Shown piece after piece: positions 27,067 through 38,160 of a stretch of DNA of 64,000 bases; the first letter of the stretch is position 1, and each line of letters begins with the position of its first letter. Position numbers and translations under genes: made by a program. The notes beneath the pieces are model-generated. The model had not been told where the DNA came from and did no database searches. It was given only the letters and a program-made list of their open reading frames with translations. This DNA is from Plectrocnemia conspersa. Its lineage: Eukaryota; Arthropoda; Insecta; Trichoptera; Polycentropodidae. The stretch lies in contig VTFK01000036.1 of the NCBI GenBank assembly GCA_009617715.1, forward strand, positions 930,001-994,000. The letters are read 5' to 3'.

Positions 27067-28533
27067 CACTAAATTTTAATGGTGTAATATGTAACGATTT
27101 GCACTACAACTAGTGAGAGCTCAATCAGAGTTTAGTCTCGAGCTCTTTTTTGAGATTTTTGTGGAAAACAATATCAATAAATTAACAAAAAATATGTTAT
27201 ATTAATTAAAAAAAATGTACTAAGAGCTTCTGAATTGATATAAAAAAATCCACAAAAGCCGAAAAGTATATAAAATATATATAAAATAAATAATTAAAAT
27301 TTAATATTAGAAATGTGTTGAAATAAATGATTAAAACACACTAATACAAAAAAGTAGTAGAATAAATGAAAACAATTAAATTTTGAGAAATACTGTTTTT
27401 TTGTAATTTACTATAAATGGGATATAAATAATAATCAATAAACAACAACCAAAATAAATACGTAAAATTAACTGACTCCCAGATTTTTACTAACAAATTA
27501 ACAAATGTGTATAAATTAACTCATTACTCAAAGGGTTAATCATTTATTTACTACACATGTTGTACTTGCCAATTTAGGCAATTAATAAAATGTTCAACAA
27601 CAAAATAAAATGTGTATCACAATACATTGTACCAAAAAATGTGTATTTAATATGTAATATTTAAAATCACACAAATTATGTAAAAAATCGCAGTACATTT
27701 TATTCTTCTTATCTTTTCCTCGCGTGCTTAGGGCTAATTTAAAATTATCCAATGGCGGGGAAAAAGCTCTAGGCATTCTGCCAGATGTGTAATGTATTCT
27801 CTCAAAAACCTTTCGAAAATGAAGATGGCAATGGAAACTTCGCGGATCTGTGAATTTGTTTTAATCTTAGCTAACCGGAATCGGAACGCTCTGAATGAAT
27901 AATGGCCAATCCCGTTGAGATTTTTTGCTCTGTCTCTTTCCCTCTTACTTCAATATCACTTTTTACTCCAGCGGCTGAGTGATCGGTATACGAATGTGGT
28001 GAATAAAAAATATTTTCGCTTCTGGTTATCTCACGAACGTCCTTAATCGCCCGTTCAATTAACAAACTACGGATGGAAATGGATTGCATTTAATAATGAA
28101 AGGGGCGCTGAAGTTTTCCGTGTTCAGATATTAATTAAACGACGTCATAAATTTTATCAGCTTTTTTATCTAGCTATATCATCCGGCTTTGCTCGGGTAG
28201 TTCAAAATGTAAAATATTCATTAAAATAACTTTTAAAACTATTTTGTTTGACATTGCGATACTTGTTAGTAAAGAGCCAGTCATAAAAATTATATTAAAT
28301 ATATGATTGCTTGCTTTAAAATACAAATAGTTTAAAGTAATTTATGTGTTGATTTATACATATAATATAATAAACAAATATATTTGTAAGATATATTTTA
28401 ATTGCGAATGCAAAGCAATATTCAAGAGACCAAATATTGCATCATCAGTCAGTTAAATTTAGTATTTTCGTCAGAAATTATAATAATCATTATGCACATT
28501 ATAATTTGAGATTTATAACGTTACGTTATCGGA

Positions 28534-28595
28534 CATAAGATGACATGTTATAAGCAGAATGCAAAGAGCATAAGATGACACATTATAAGCAGAAG
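28534..28595. repeat. Two-copy tandem repeat, 35-bp period
   Basis: CATAAGATGACA is followed by a variable triplet and TATAAGCAGAA. The unit occurs at 28534 and again at 28569. Confidence 0.9.
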
Positions 28596-29179
28596 TAAAA
28601 CATAAACATCGTACAAACCACTGGTCGATAAGCAAGTGATTAATTACTTGCCAGCTGACTCAGAGAGATTGACGTAATTTGGCGTTGAACTTGTACATCT
28701 ATGACACGATGTCTATTTCAATAAAAATATAATAAATTTAAATTATGTAAAACGTCATATTGTTATTGTTAATTTTTATAAATATTATAATAATTAGATC
28801 AAACATATTAGCGGTTTATAAAATACTATAACAAAACTACATAAGTTTAATGATCAGAAAAGCGCAGTTTTTAGCGTCTCAGACTAAGTAGCCCTAAAGA
28901 GTTTTATATATAAAAATGCATAATAAATAAAAAATCGCTCCTCAAAATGAATTATATTACACATAATAAAAATATAAATGAACCAGAAATATGTACCTGT
29001 ATCTAAAGTAAAAAAAAATGTTAAAACGGAAAAAAGGTGAAAGCAGTAAAAAATTTTAGTCAGAGATTAGGGAAGATTCTACAGCCTCATTTAAAATTTT
29101 ATCCTTACAAAATGATATTAGCCTAAAAATTAATTTAAGAGTAATAAACGTTTTTCTTTGACTTCTGATTTTTTTAAGG

Positions 29180-29400
29180 ACAGACTTAAGGTGGCTGACA
29201 CTGTGCTTAGATTTAAACCCATATGATTTTTTCTTTTGGGGATACATATAAAAAAAGGTTTTCAAACACTGTCTTTTATCTCTTAAAAACTTAAGAAAAG
29301 GATCAGAACTGAAACTGAAATGATTTAGAATAGAAGATAAATTCCTGAAATGTTTTCAGAATTTATTTTCCAAAACTGTCACTATTTGTATTGTTTTATT
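29180..29400 (+). pseudogene. Tc1/mariner-type transposase C-terminal remnant
   Basis: The plus frame from 29180 reads TDLRWLTLCLDLNPYDFFFW then GYI and a stop, followed in frame by KKVFK. This matches the third catalytic-aspartate region of IS630/Tc1/mariner transposases (WPPRSPDLNP.DFFLWGYLK..V), with the final Asp kept in PYDFFFWG. Further on, 29341-29370 resembles IPPEMLQ...EF (ATTCCTGAAATGTTTTCAGA). Stops interrupt every part. Its closing motif, GY(I/L) rather than a Tc1-like WG.LK, differs from the copy at 42260-42590, and nothing shows that they come from one insertion. Confidence 0.72.
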
Positions 29401-29587
29401 TTTAAATCACATTAAACAAAACTGTTTCTATGTTCTTTTAAAAAATATGTACATTTTTTTTATTAGTAGTTTTGTTCATTTTTAAAATCCCTTTAAAATG
29501 GGAGAGATATTTATGCGCTACCTTGTAAGTTTATATTTGTACAAGTTATCGTCTAATATTAAAACTGTAAATCTTATGCCTGCACTA

Positions 29588-30651
29588 CACTCTCTGGAAG
29601 CTGGCCAAGGTTGGCCAAGGACGGAGAATATAGTGGGTTAATTCGGGGTTACTTCGGTCGAGCTCGGTTCTGCCCGCTCTAAAATTTCTCGGAAATTGTT
29701 TGAGGTTACTGAGAACAGGAAGTAAAGTGGGGGTAATTCAGTCGGTAATTCAGCCGAACATTGTCGGCAAACGGACCGAAGTCAAAGGAACCAAAGTCGG
29801 AGCTGCCCTTTCAAGCGCGAGTGGTGAGATACTTCCCCTTTCGCTCTCTTGCGTGTTAGGTGACGAGAGTGAGAGAGATAATGATATGGTTTTTCGCAAA
29901 CTGAGATAAAACGAGTAACTCGGTTCAATTTCATTATGCGCGTAGGCGTCCTATGGTCAACACGTATGACGAGCGCTGTATCGTGATCACGTGGTCAAGT
30001 TATAATACCACATGCTTATCAGGGACTTCAACAGACTCTTACTGACATCTTTGAATATTTTAGGGCACGAAAAGGGATTAATTATATTTTTGATAGTATA
30101 TTCTTCTAACAGATATCGTTATTATATTTTTTTCAATAAAATAAATTAATTAAAAAATAATTAGTGGTACTTGATTTTGTTAAAAAAAATCTTTTTGAAT
30201 ATTCTTATGTATTTTCCTAGATCGGTTTATATAAATGTGACACCATAACGAATTCTTATTTAGAATCGATGGCGACAAATTCTAGGATAGTCACAGATGT
30301 GGTGTTTGTATTCTGAAGTATACTTTTTATGCCTTATGGCATTTTGCAAAAGCCGACAAAGATTTTGCGTAAAATAAATATTTACGACCGAAAACTTTTC
30401 ACTGATATTGTATTGGTGAGTGCCCACACAAACTTTTATAATTATCAGTAGCGTAATTTTAATAATATGACAATTTAAAAATTGCATTTATTTGGCACAT
30501 TTTTTGATCGGGCGCAAATATGCCGGCTGTACGTGACAGCAGCCGCCGTGCGGACGGTATATGAAATTTGTGGCAGTGTGGCCGCTACTCGGAAGTCGGT
30601 GACCTCGGCCGACTTCAGTTGAACTTTGGTTTGGACAACTTCCAGAGAGTG
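29588..30651. mobile_element. Candidate non-autonomous element with 21-bp inverted ends
   Basis: The 21 bp at 29588-29608 (CACTCTCTGGAAGCTGGCCA then A) pair with the reverse complement of 30631-30651, with 19 of 21 matching. This defines a 1064-bp unit. Both ends are much less AT-rich than the interior. No convincing target-site duplication was seen. A minus frame near the right end (HSLEVVQTKVQLKSAEVTDF region) is open but unrecognised. The unit also contains a 58-bp dispersed repeat at 29822-29879. The inverted repeat is real; calling it a transposon is inference. Confidence 0.5.
29822..29879 (+). repeat. 58-bp dispersed repeat, copy 2
   Basis: TGGTGAGATAC followed by CTTTCGCTCTCTTGCGTGTT and GTGACGAGAGTGAGAGAGAT matches 3126-3185 with roughly 85% identity by eye. 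It is purine-rich on one side and partly self-complementary. Confidence 0.75.
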
Positions 30652-33259
30652 AAATGCAAGCATTACAATACTTGCAAACAATTTAAATAAAAAAAATACA
30701 AAAATAGAGGTTACTCAATGCGTAATTAATTATAAATCTAAACACAGTTAAAATATATTTGTAGCATTTTTTTTAATATACTGTAAATTTCATATGCTTT
30801 CTTAATTGCGTGCAATTAAACGTATTTGATTTTATAAAATATAACAGTAATTGATTGATTGATTATGTAAATTAATTGATATTTTAATAAATATTTGATG
30901 TATTCTTGGTTGATTTAAATATGTCGTTTATATATGAGAAAAATAGAGATTACTATATTATAGCAATTCTGATTATTAATCATAAAACAGGTTTTCCTAT
31001 AATTTCCTGATTTAACTGAAAAATGTCACGATGTTAGACAAATACATATATGATATAAAATTGATTGAAACCAAACTAACTTATAAAAATATGGTATAAA
31101 AATACTTCATAAGTGGATATCCTATATGTAAGTTATTTTAAAATAAAATAAAAATATTTATTAACGATACTTGAGGAAAGTATTAGAGGTGTATTTCAGC
31201 TTTGTATATTGTTCACTACATAGCTTTGAAACGTGATGCGACATTTTATAAAGGAGAATATACTTTTAATGTGGGAATTGTCAACGAGTTACTCTATTGG
31301 AATAGCATATAGTATATTATGCTTTTACCATTAAGGTACCTTAAAAAATACAAAGGCATATCATTAAAATTTTTGCAATTAAGAGTTAAATTCATTTTTG
31401 TTTAACACTATATTTTATTCATTATTCTACATAATGCATAAAATCTGTTTTCGAATAGTTAAACTCTTCTGCAAGCACAATCTTTTAAATATTTCACTAT
31501 CTACGTGCTTTTCCTCTCCCGTTGCACCAGAATACGAAAATAACTATGCAGAGATAGTCTCGCGTTCACAATTCGCTATTTAACATAGCCTTTGTGCTAC
31601 ATGCCAAATATATAACATAATGTTAAACTTTTCATAATAATTTCCTCCATATTTTAATATAAAATTTATAATTATAATTCAGTTATATCTTATTTAATTA
31701 CAAGATAAAACTCATAGAATAGAGTTATTAATAAACTTTTTTTCATAAAACTTTCTTTCTGTGACACAAAAAAAACTTGGCACATGGCACGTGTAGCGGG
31801 AATTTTATTTCAAATAACTCATTATTTCTTTCCGTTTCACCCTCAAAAACGTTCAAGGGTATGCTTTGCATAATTAGAAAAAGTTTTTTCGTCTGTTTCG
31901 TTATGAAAAGATTCTTTTTTCATATCTAGCACGTGTGTTTCTTTTGCTTTCTCGCTCATTTCTACACTCAAAGCCGCTAGCTTCTCATTAGCGGTATTCA
32001 ATATTTTAAATTATGCTTTAGATAAGATGCACGTTTTTATTCAAAGGCATTAGAAGAATATTCTCTATTCTCAATCGCCTCTCTAATATACAACTGTGAA
32101 TTGCATTAATTATTCGATCCACGACTGAACTAAGTTTGTTAATTGTAGCAATTAATTTAATTTAGATGTTAGTAAGTAAATATATTTATGAGACACCTTG
32201 TATACATATGTGTATTCGCAAGTACCATTTTCCGTTAGTTAAGTATCGGATCAAGGCATTCCTCTTTTATCTGTGCACAATAAGCGATAAACAAAGGCTT
32301 AGGGTTGTGCCTTCTGGGAAAAACTGTTTTTCTAGTCGTCTGTGATTTCCAGAGAACAATAGATCGTCGAAAATTGATAGACAAACACCCAGGAGAAAGT
32401 GCAAAAATGATTAATTCATCTTCTCCGCCATGTTTTGCTCACGAGGCCAACCAACAGCTTGTCTCGGGAATTTTCTCCATGAAAAACGAGCGCCTTAAGT
32501 GTTTTTACTTTACCGTCGATATTCTTGTTGCTTTCGTACAAGATTGATTTTTATTAAATCCGATAGAGGTTTTATATCCGAGTTTCCACTTCCAGGCTTT
32601 TTGTCTTTAGAGGCCTTCGTGAGATTTCGGGGATTTGCGAGGTACTGAAAGAGGTCATTTGGGGTCTTGTCTGCGGCTGGTTATAATAAATGAACGATAA
32701 AGCTCGTCGTTTATTTTTGAACAAAAGAAAGGACGGATTATAGCACTGGTTCGTCCCTGGCGAACTGTAAAATTATTAGTGTAAAATAAGGCAGATTTTT
32801 TCATATCATTCCACGATGTGAATATCGCATGTGTTCTTCTTGGGATATGATATGATAAGAAAAAAAAAGAGAGTATGCCACCGAGGGATTGCCTGCGGTA
32901 TATGAAAGCGACGTGTGTCATAAAAAATGCAATTTGTGACACGGAAACAGTTTTAAAACGCGATATAATCCATAGTTGAATATTTCACACCGAATTGAGT
33001 GATCGCGTGAATGGACGCGAAAAAAACACAACAGTACTTTTTATAAAACAATATAGTTATATATTCACCACGTGTGTAGCAAATATTAGCTACGGTACCT
33101 CGCGATAGTAAGATACCGACAATTTATTTATTGATCAATTGTCTGTTAAAAATCTGTCTATATGGAATAAAAGTAACATTACATCACGACTGTGCTATAG
33201 TTAGTAGAAAGTACATTGAGCTTAAATATTCACCAAACAGGTATCAAATTCAGCTTCCC
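30652..33259. other. Intron stretch; two less AT-rich islands
   Basis: AT-rich DNA broken by more complex sequence at about 31780-32000 and 32220-33000. The frames at 32305-32547 (+, 80 codons) and 32655-32942 (-, 95 codons) are open, but they lack recognisable domains or splice logic. I do not call genes. Conserved non-coding function is possible. Confidence 0.4.
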
Positions 33260-33367
33260 TAGATTATGCATTCCACAGAATGACGACGTTGCCAATATTT
33301 ATAGATTTAAATCTATCACGGGTCGTTAATTACGCTAAAGAGTTTAATAAGATCTGTATTAAACAAA
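33260..33367. repeat. Short interspersed repeat fragment (family C)
   Basis: It shares AGATTATGCATTCCA with 13281-13295, GACGTTGCCAA plus an ATTTAT-like tail with about 21902-21920, and a 23-bp block (TAATAAGATCTGTAT...) with 48752-48774. These mosaic matches suggest pieces of one dispersed element. The family and its ends are not recognised. Confidence 0.5.
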
Positions 33368-34375
33368 AACGCAGATTCTGAAACCAGATTCAAAGGTTAA
33401 AAAATATGTTAAGCTTTAACCTATTCTCAAGCACCACCGAACTAAATTATTTAGTATTCCTTTATAAATTTATTAATAAAGAAATTTAATATAAAAAAAA
33501 TATCTCGACGCTTTTTTATAAGCAATGTTCACGACGTTTCAGCAAACATGTGTTTAAGAATCGTCAGGTTTATTTTTAATAAGTATTCGATTTTTTAAGC
33601 TTCCTATTATATACTTGATATTAAAAAAATAACCCAATGTCAAGAACACGTAAAACAAAAACACAAGCTTTTTTATTATATTAAATATAGCCATTATTTA
33701 TGTAAATTACCAAAGGTAAAAAAAGGTTATTGAATTTTTTTGGAACTTGATTGTAAATATAATAATCGTATTTATAGATTTTCCAAATATAGTATATTTG
33801 CTAATTTCGTGTCTGAATATAAGAAATATTGTTTTCGAAATGTATTTGAGACACAGTTTTTATAAGATTCTATACGTGCAAAAAATATATTTTTTATTTG
33901 AATAATATTTCAGTCTGAAAACACGTAACAATTATTTTTTTTTAGCTTATTGTCTTTTGCAATATAATATTTTTTAAATGTAAGAAAAATTTAGAAATCT
34001 ATATGATGTCTATAATTTCACTTTATGTTTTCTCGTTTATACTATAAAACGGAAAATACATATACTAGATGAAATTGTAAGTACGTAGTTTTTGGTCACT
34101 TTTTCTCTACGTAAATTATGAGAGGATATTTAAAAACATAAACATAATTAATTGTTAATTTACGTCTTCAAAGAAATAGTTTTATTATAATTACACTTAA
34201 AATTGAAGTTAAAATTATATATCAATTGAACTTATAAATATTATAATTCTACAGAAATTAATAAGTTTTTAACTATACATAATTTCAATGTAAATTTGTA
34301 CACATTGTCACATATGCTTAGCACGTTAGATTAGTAATAGAAATCAGTAACTAATACTTAAAAGACTAGGAGCTT
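33368..34375. other. AT-rich intron, nothing recognised
   Basis: Low-complexity AT-rich sequence with no coding, RNA or repeat signature that I can support. Confidence 0.5.
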
Positions 34376-34550
34376 AAATCTGGAAGATCGGAATTGGTGA
34401 TTTTTTAGATTTTTCTATTCTCACGAATGAATATTGTGATGAATAATAAAAACAATAATCGAGCTAACTTATGGGTAGTGACATTTATTGATTGTAAACT
34501 GTAATATTTGTTTTTAAGTAATAAAATAGATGTCACTGATTTAAATGTTG
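34376..34550 (+). repeat. SINE fragment (third copy, body plus tail)
   Basis: TAGATTTTTCTATTCTCACG and the following GAATGAATATTGTGATGAAT match the body of the SINE at 13905-14170 (TAGATTTTTCTAATCTCATG, GATGAATATCGTTATGAAT, then AATCGAG). The next part, from about 34483 (TGACATTTATTGATTGTAAA ... TAGATGTCACTGATTTA), matches the tail of the copy at 12745-12905. This fragment therefore links two apparently separate SINE groups. The tRNA-like head is missing. Confidence 0.7.
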
Positions 34551-34630
34551 TTAGTTGTGTTTCACTAGTTTTAGTACATTGGGTTAAAATAAATAAATAT
34601 TGTATAAAAAAACAAAACTGCGAGGGCAAA

Positions 34631-35333
34631 AGCACGCAAAAAATTCTAAAACACTTTTTAGATATTTTTAATATTTAAAATATCACGTTAAAAAAATTGC
34701 TGTCTCTTGTATTCGATAAAAAGTTATTATAATTTTTTAAATAAAAGTAGAAAAATATTATTTAAAATTTTTTAAGTGTGGCAATATTTAAAATTAAAAA
34801 TAGTTCTAAACAGTTCAATATTAAATTAAGCTATTTAATATTAAATTAAGTGCACAAATTAAAAACTTGTAAATATAAAAGTAATTTTCAATGTATAAAA
34901 TAAAAATAATTGGGAAAAGTTAAGTTAGGTTTACATTTTATATTTTAATTTATTAATTTCTGTACAAAAAAAGCACGCAAAAAATTCTACCATGTATTTA
35001 GATTTTATTAAATTTGAGCATACAACGAAAGAAATTATAAGATAAAAAAATTGTCTTTTATATTCGATAAATAGTTGTTAGAATTTTTTTAAATAAAAAT
35101 AAAAAAATATTATTGAGAATTGTGTGGCAAAATTTAAAATTAAAAATAATTTAAAACAGTGTTTTAAAAAAGCAAGTTTAGTTCAAAAGATACAAACATT
35201 TTTTCAATATTAAATTAGGTACACAAATTAAAAATATATAAAAGTAAAATATATGAATATATAAAAGTAATTTTAATATATAAAATAATAGTACATAAAA
35301 AAACTGGGCAAAGTTAAATTAGGTTTACAACCC
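34631..35333. repeat. Diverged tandem duplication, period about 341 bp
   Basis: Two head-to-tail copies both begin AGCACGCAAAAAATTCTA, at 34631 and 34972. Both run through matching landmarks: TGTCTY TTRTATTCGATAAA, a GTGTGGCAA block, TTCAATATTAAATTA, CACAAATTAAAAA and an end GTTAARTTAGGTTTACA. Small indels separate them. This is an old segmental duplication of non-coding AT-rich DNA. Confidence 0.85.
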
Positions 35334-37601
35334 TACCGTAATTTTATAACATTTTTTTATAGAAAAAAATGTGTTCATCTAAAAATTAGGTAAGGCTGAG
35401 TTAGGCTACGGTATAATGTATTCTAATCTAGTCCAACTAAAAATGTTAATCTCAAGCAATATAAATTGTTTAAGATAAACTTTTGATGCATAATTATAGA
35501 AAAAAATCCTGTATTTTTTCCTTAAAACTATTTGAAAATATAATTTGTATTGTAAAAATGAATTTTGTGCTACATAATTTATTATTAATTAAGGTTCTGC
35601 GTCTTTCACTGAACTTATTTTTAGAGTAAATCATTTTGAATTATTTTAATTTTATTATAATTACTTTTGATTATAGTACTTGATAAATGAAATATTATGT
35701 TTATAATTATAATGTAACTACCTTCCTATTTTATGTATTATCCCTTTAAAAAGGTAATTGTTTTTTACTATAGACAACAAAACAATAAAAGACTAGAATG
35801 TTTTTTTATGAAACGTTTTGATGTACAATAAAAACATTTTTAACATTCTTACATTCTAGTTTTCAATAACAAAAAAAAAATGAGGAACGCTTGCTATTTT
35901 CGCTAGGATATTATAAAAATATGATTATAAAAAAATCGGCTTAAACAAAATGATTACATTTTTTCATTGAAAAAAAATTTAAATTTTGAAGTAATTGAAA
36001 TATAAGTCACCCATTTTAAAATCGTAAGGTGGCTTCAGAAACTAGCAGTACCTTTTGCTTTAAGATGCAGTTGCTCGATTTATTCAATGCATAAAATAAA
36101 TTATTCAGCTGAGTTTTTAATTTCCCAAAATTTAAGTGGATTAACATAACACAAAATCTCAAGGTTGCTTATTATGCTTCTTACTCAGAAATTCAGATCA
36201 TTAAAATTGTGCAAAAGAACGCGGTTAGTTGTAAAAGAATTGAACACACGTGATTGAGGAAACGATCCTTACTGGTAGATAAAGGCGCAGCTGTGTTTAT
36301 TCCCAGAATCCCTTTGAATCATAGCAATTTGCCTTTTCGTTTCATACGGCTTTAATTCCCAACTCGCTTTGCCTTTCCATGATAATAAATAAGTCAGAAG
36401 GACAGTCGCTCAATGTGACAGGAATTGACTAGAGAGATAAATGCCTCTTTCGTAATGTCACGAACAGAGCATCTATATTTGTTGGCAAATAATAATTCGA
36501 TTTAAAACATCGTCAATAGTAAATTATTAGCTAGAAACAGTTAGTATCATTTGTATTAAAATAGTTTATTCAATTAAGTAATGTGACGTTCGCGCCAAAG
36601 AACAACACTAATCTCCGTTTAAGTGAAACGTGTATTACCTTGCGCCTTCGTGCCGGCAAGAAAGTCGTCTAATTCCTCTTCATTATCAGATCCAAGACGG
36701 AAATACCTACACTTCTGGCGTAATCAGCGGAATAAATTTACTCGTTCGCCTTAGTGGCTGTTTTGAATTACTTACACTTTCGAAAGGAAGTTCGTTATTG
36801 TTTTTTGCTACACCTACAAACGGGCTCTTCCGTGCTGAGAGATAATTCCTCGTGATTAACCGCCCCGGTTAAACGTTCCAATATGATAATATTTAAGTAA
36901 AACGCTTATAAAAACGTAAAAAATCGGATAATAGGATTAACGGCCGTTATTTTACACGGCGAGGCGAAAAAACTGAGTATTTTCCTGATATATTTGGTTA
37001 CTTCTTATAATGATGGAATTAAAAAGTGCGATATGGAATAATGTTTTTAATCGGATTAAATTTAACCGAGCGTATTTTATTAACCATTGCTCGTGTGTAT
37101 AAAAGTGTAAACTGAATCAGCAGTATGATTTGTTATATAATATGATTTGTTTTTAAAGCGTAGATATGTAAATATCTCTGCTTAATATAATAAAAATAAA
37201 CATCTACATCTACCTGTTTTTTGTACATATATATTTTTATATCTAATCTTAGTTTTATTCAATATATAATGCCACCAGCAGTGTTATTTGACATTTAATT
37301 AATAAGTGGTATAATAATGATTATTGATTAAAAGTATAGTAAAATGAATTAGTTTTCATTTAAGAAAAATAAAATTAATCACAATTCTAAATTGCAAAAA
37401 GCGAGCTTTCTAAATTATGTTTCAAAGGAACCCTTAAACAGTAAAATAGAAGTGGGCGATCTAAGAAACAGAAAAAATGTATTTTTTTTTATATATATTG
37501 AATAAGGCTATTCACAGATCGCAAAAAAAATTAATCACAAGTTGCAAACATAAAGTTTTTTACAAGTCGGTAAAAAGGTTTTTTAATGTTGTGGCTAGAG
37601 T
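35334..37601. other. Intron stretch with one less AT-rich island
   Basis: Mostly very AT-rich. About 36180-36960 is noticeably richer in G and C and non-repetitive. Its open frames (such as the 71-codon plus frame at 36630-36845) match nothing I know. It is a candidate conserved non-coding block, and no gene is called. Confidence 0.4.
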
Positions 37602-38160
37602 CAGGGTGGAAATTGGGGCAGCAGTTCCGGGCCTCACAATATTAGGGGCCTGATTAATTGATCAAAATTATTTATACAATTTTATGGAAAAAAAATACAT
37701 GAAAGAGCTTTAGCTGACAAGATAAATTAAAATTTGCTTCTAAATTAAATTAATGGCCAAACAAAATGGTATCTTGATTTAATATTTTAACATAACTTCA
37801 ATTTTTTTGGATTAATAAAACTGTTTATGGTCCAATATTAGCAAAGAATGTTTAAAAAATTCGAGTTGCACAAGAAGACAACAAGAAAATGTAGATTCAT
37901 TACCTTTTAACAAGAATACAAAACGAGTTTGTTAATATTTGCGGTTCGTTTCTTCAAAATACAATCATTGAAGAAGTTAGGAGAGCAAAATTTTAGCTAT
38001 TATTGCTGATAATAATTTTTCGTTGCGTCTAGTTCAGCGTATTGAAATTTTCAAATGAAGAAAGTGTTATATGCTTTGACATTTTTCTGATAAACGGGTC
38101 AAGAAATTGTTAGCTGACATTTTAATTTGTTACAGGAATGCAAAAAAATAAAATTTTAAG
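37602..38160 (+). pseudogene. hAT-family (DUF4371/ZMYM-type) transposase remnant
   Basis: The plus strand around 37915-38000 reads QNEFVNICGSFLQNTIIEEV then RRAKF and a stop. After a frameshift it continues AIIADNNFSLRLVQ. This matches the block of DUF4371 hAT-like transposases in which a helix (LLQ.I...I.EEI..AKFFS) is followed by (I/V)LADET. About 300 bp upstream, 37602 begins CAGGGTGGAAATTGGGGC, followed by GGGCCT repeats. This resembles the CAGGG-start, G/C-rich terminal repeat of hAT elements, so it may be the 5' end. The catalytic region and 3' end are not found. Stops and a frameshift show that it is inactive. The coding match is better supported than the proposed end. Confidence 0.62.

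Larger units (their letters stand above)
26400..29179. other. Intron stretch with short repeats
   Basis: This stretch holds a 19-A run at 27000-27018 and the phrase GTTCCGGCAC followed by a T run twice, near 26532 and 26980. It also holds a family D fragment at 27022-27066 and a two-copy 35-bp tandem repeat at 28534-28595 (CATAAGATGACA...TATAAGCAGAA). A more complex island lies at about 27700-28120. No coding exon was recognised. Confidence 0.5.
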
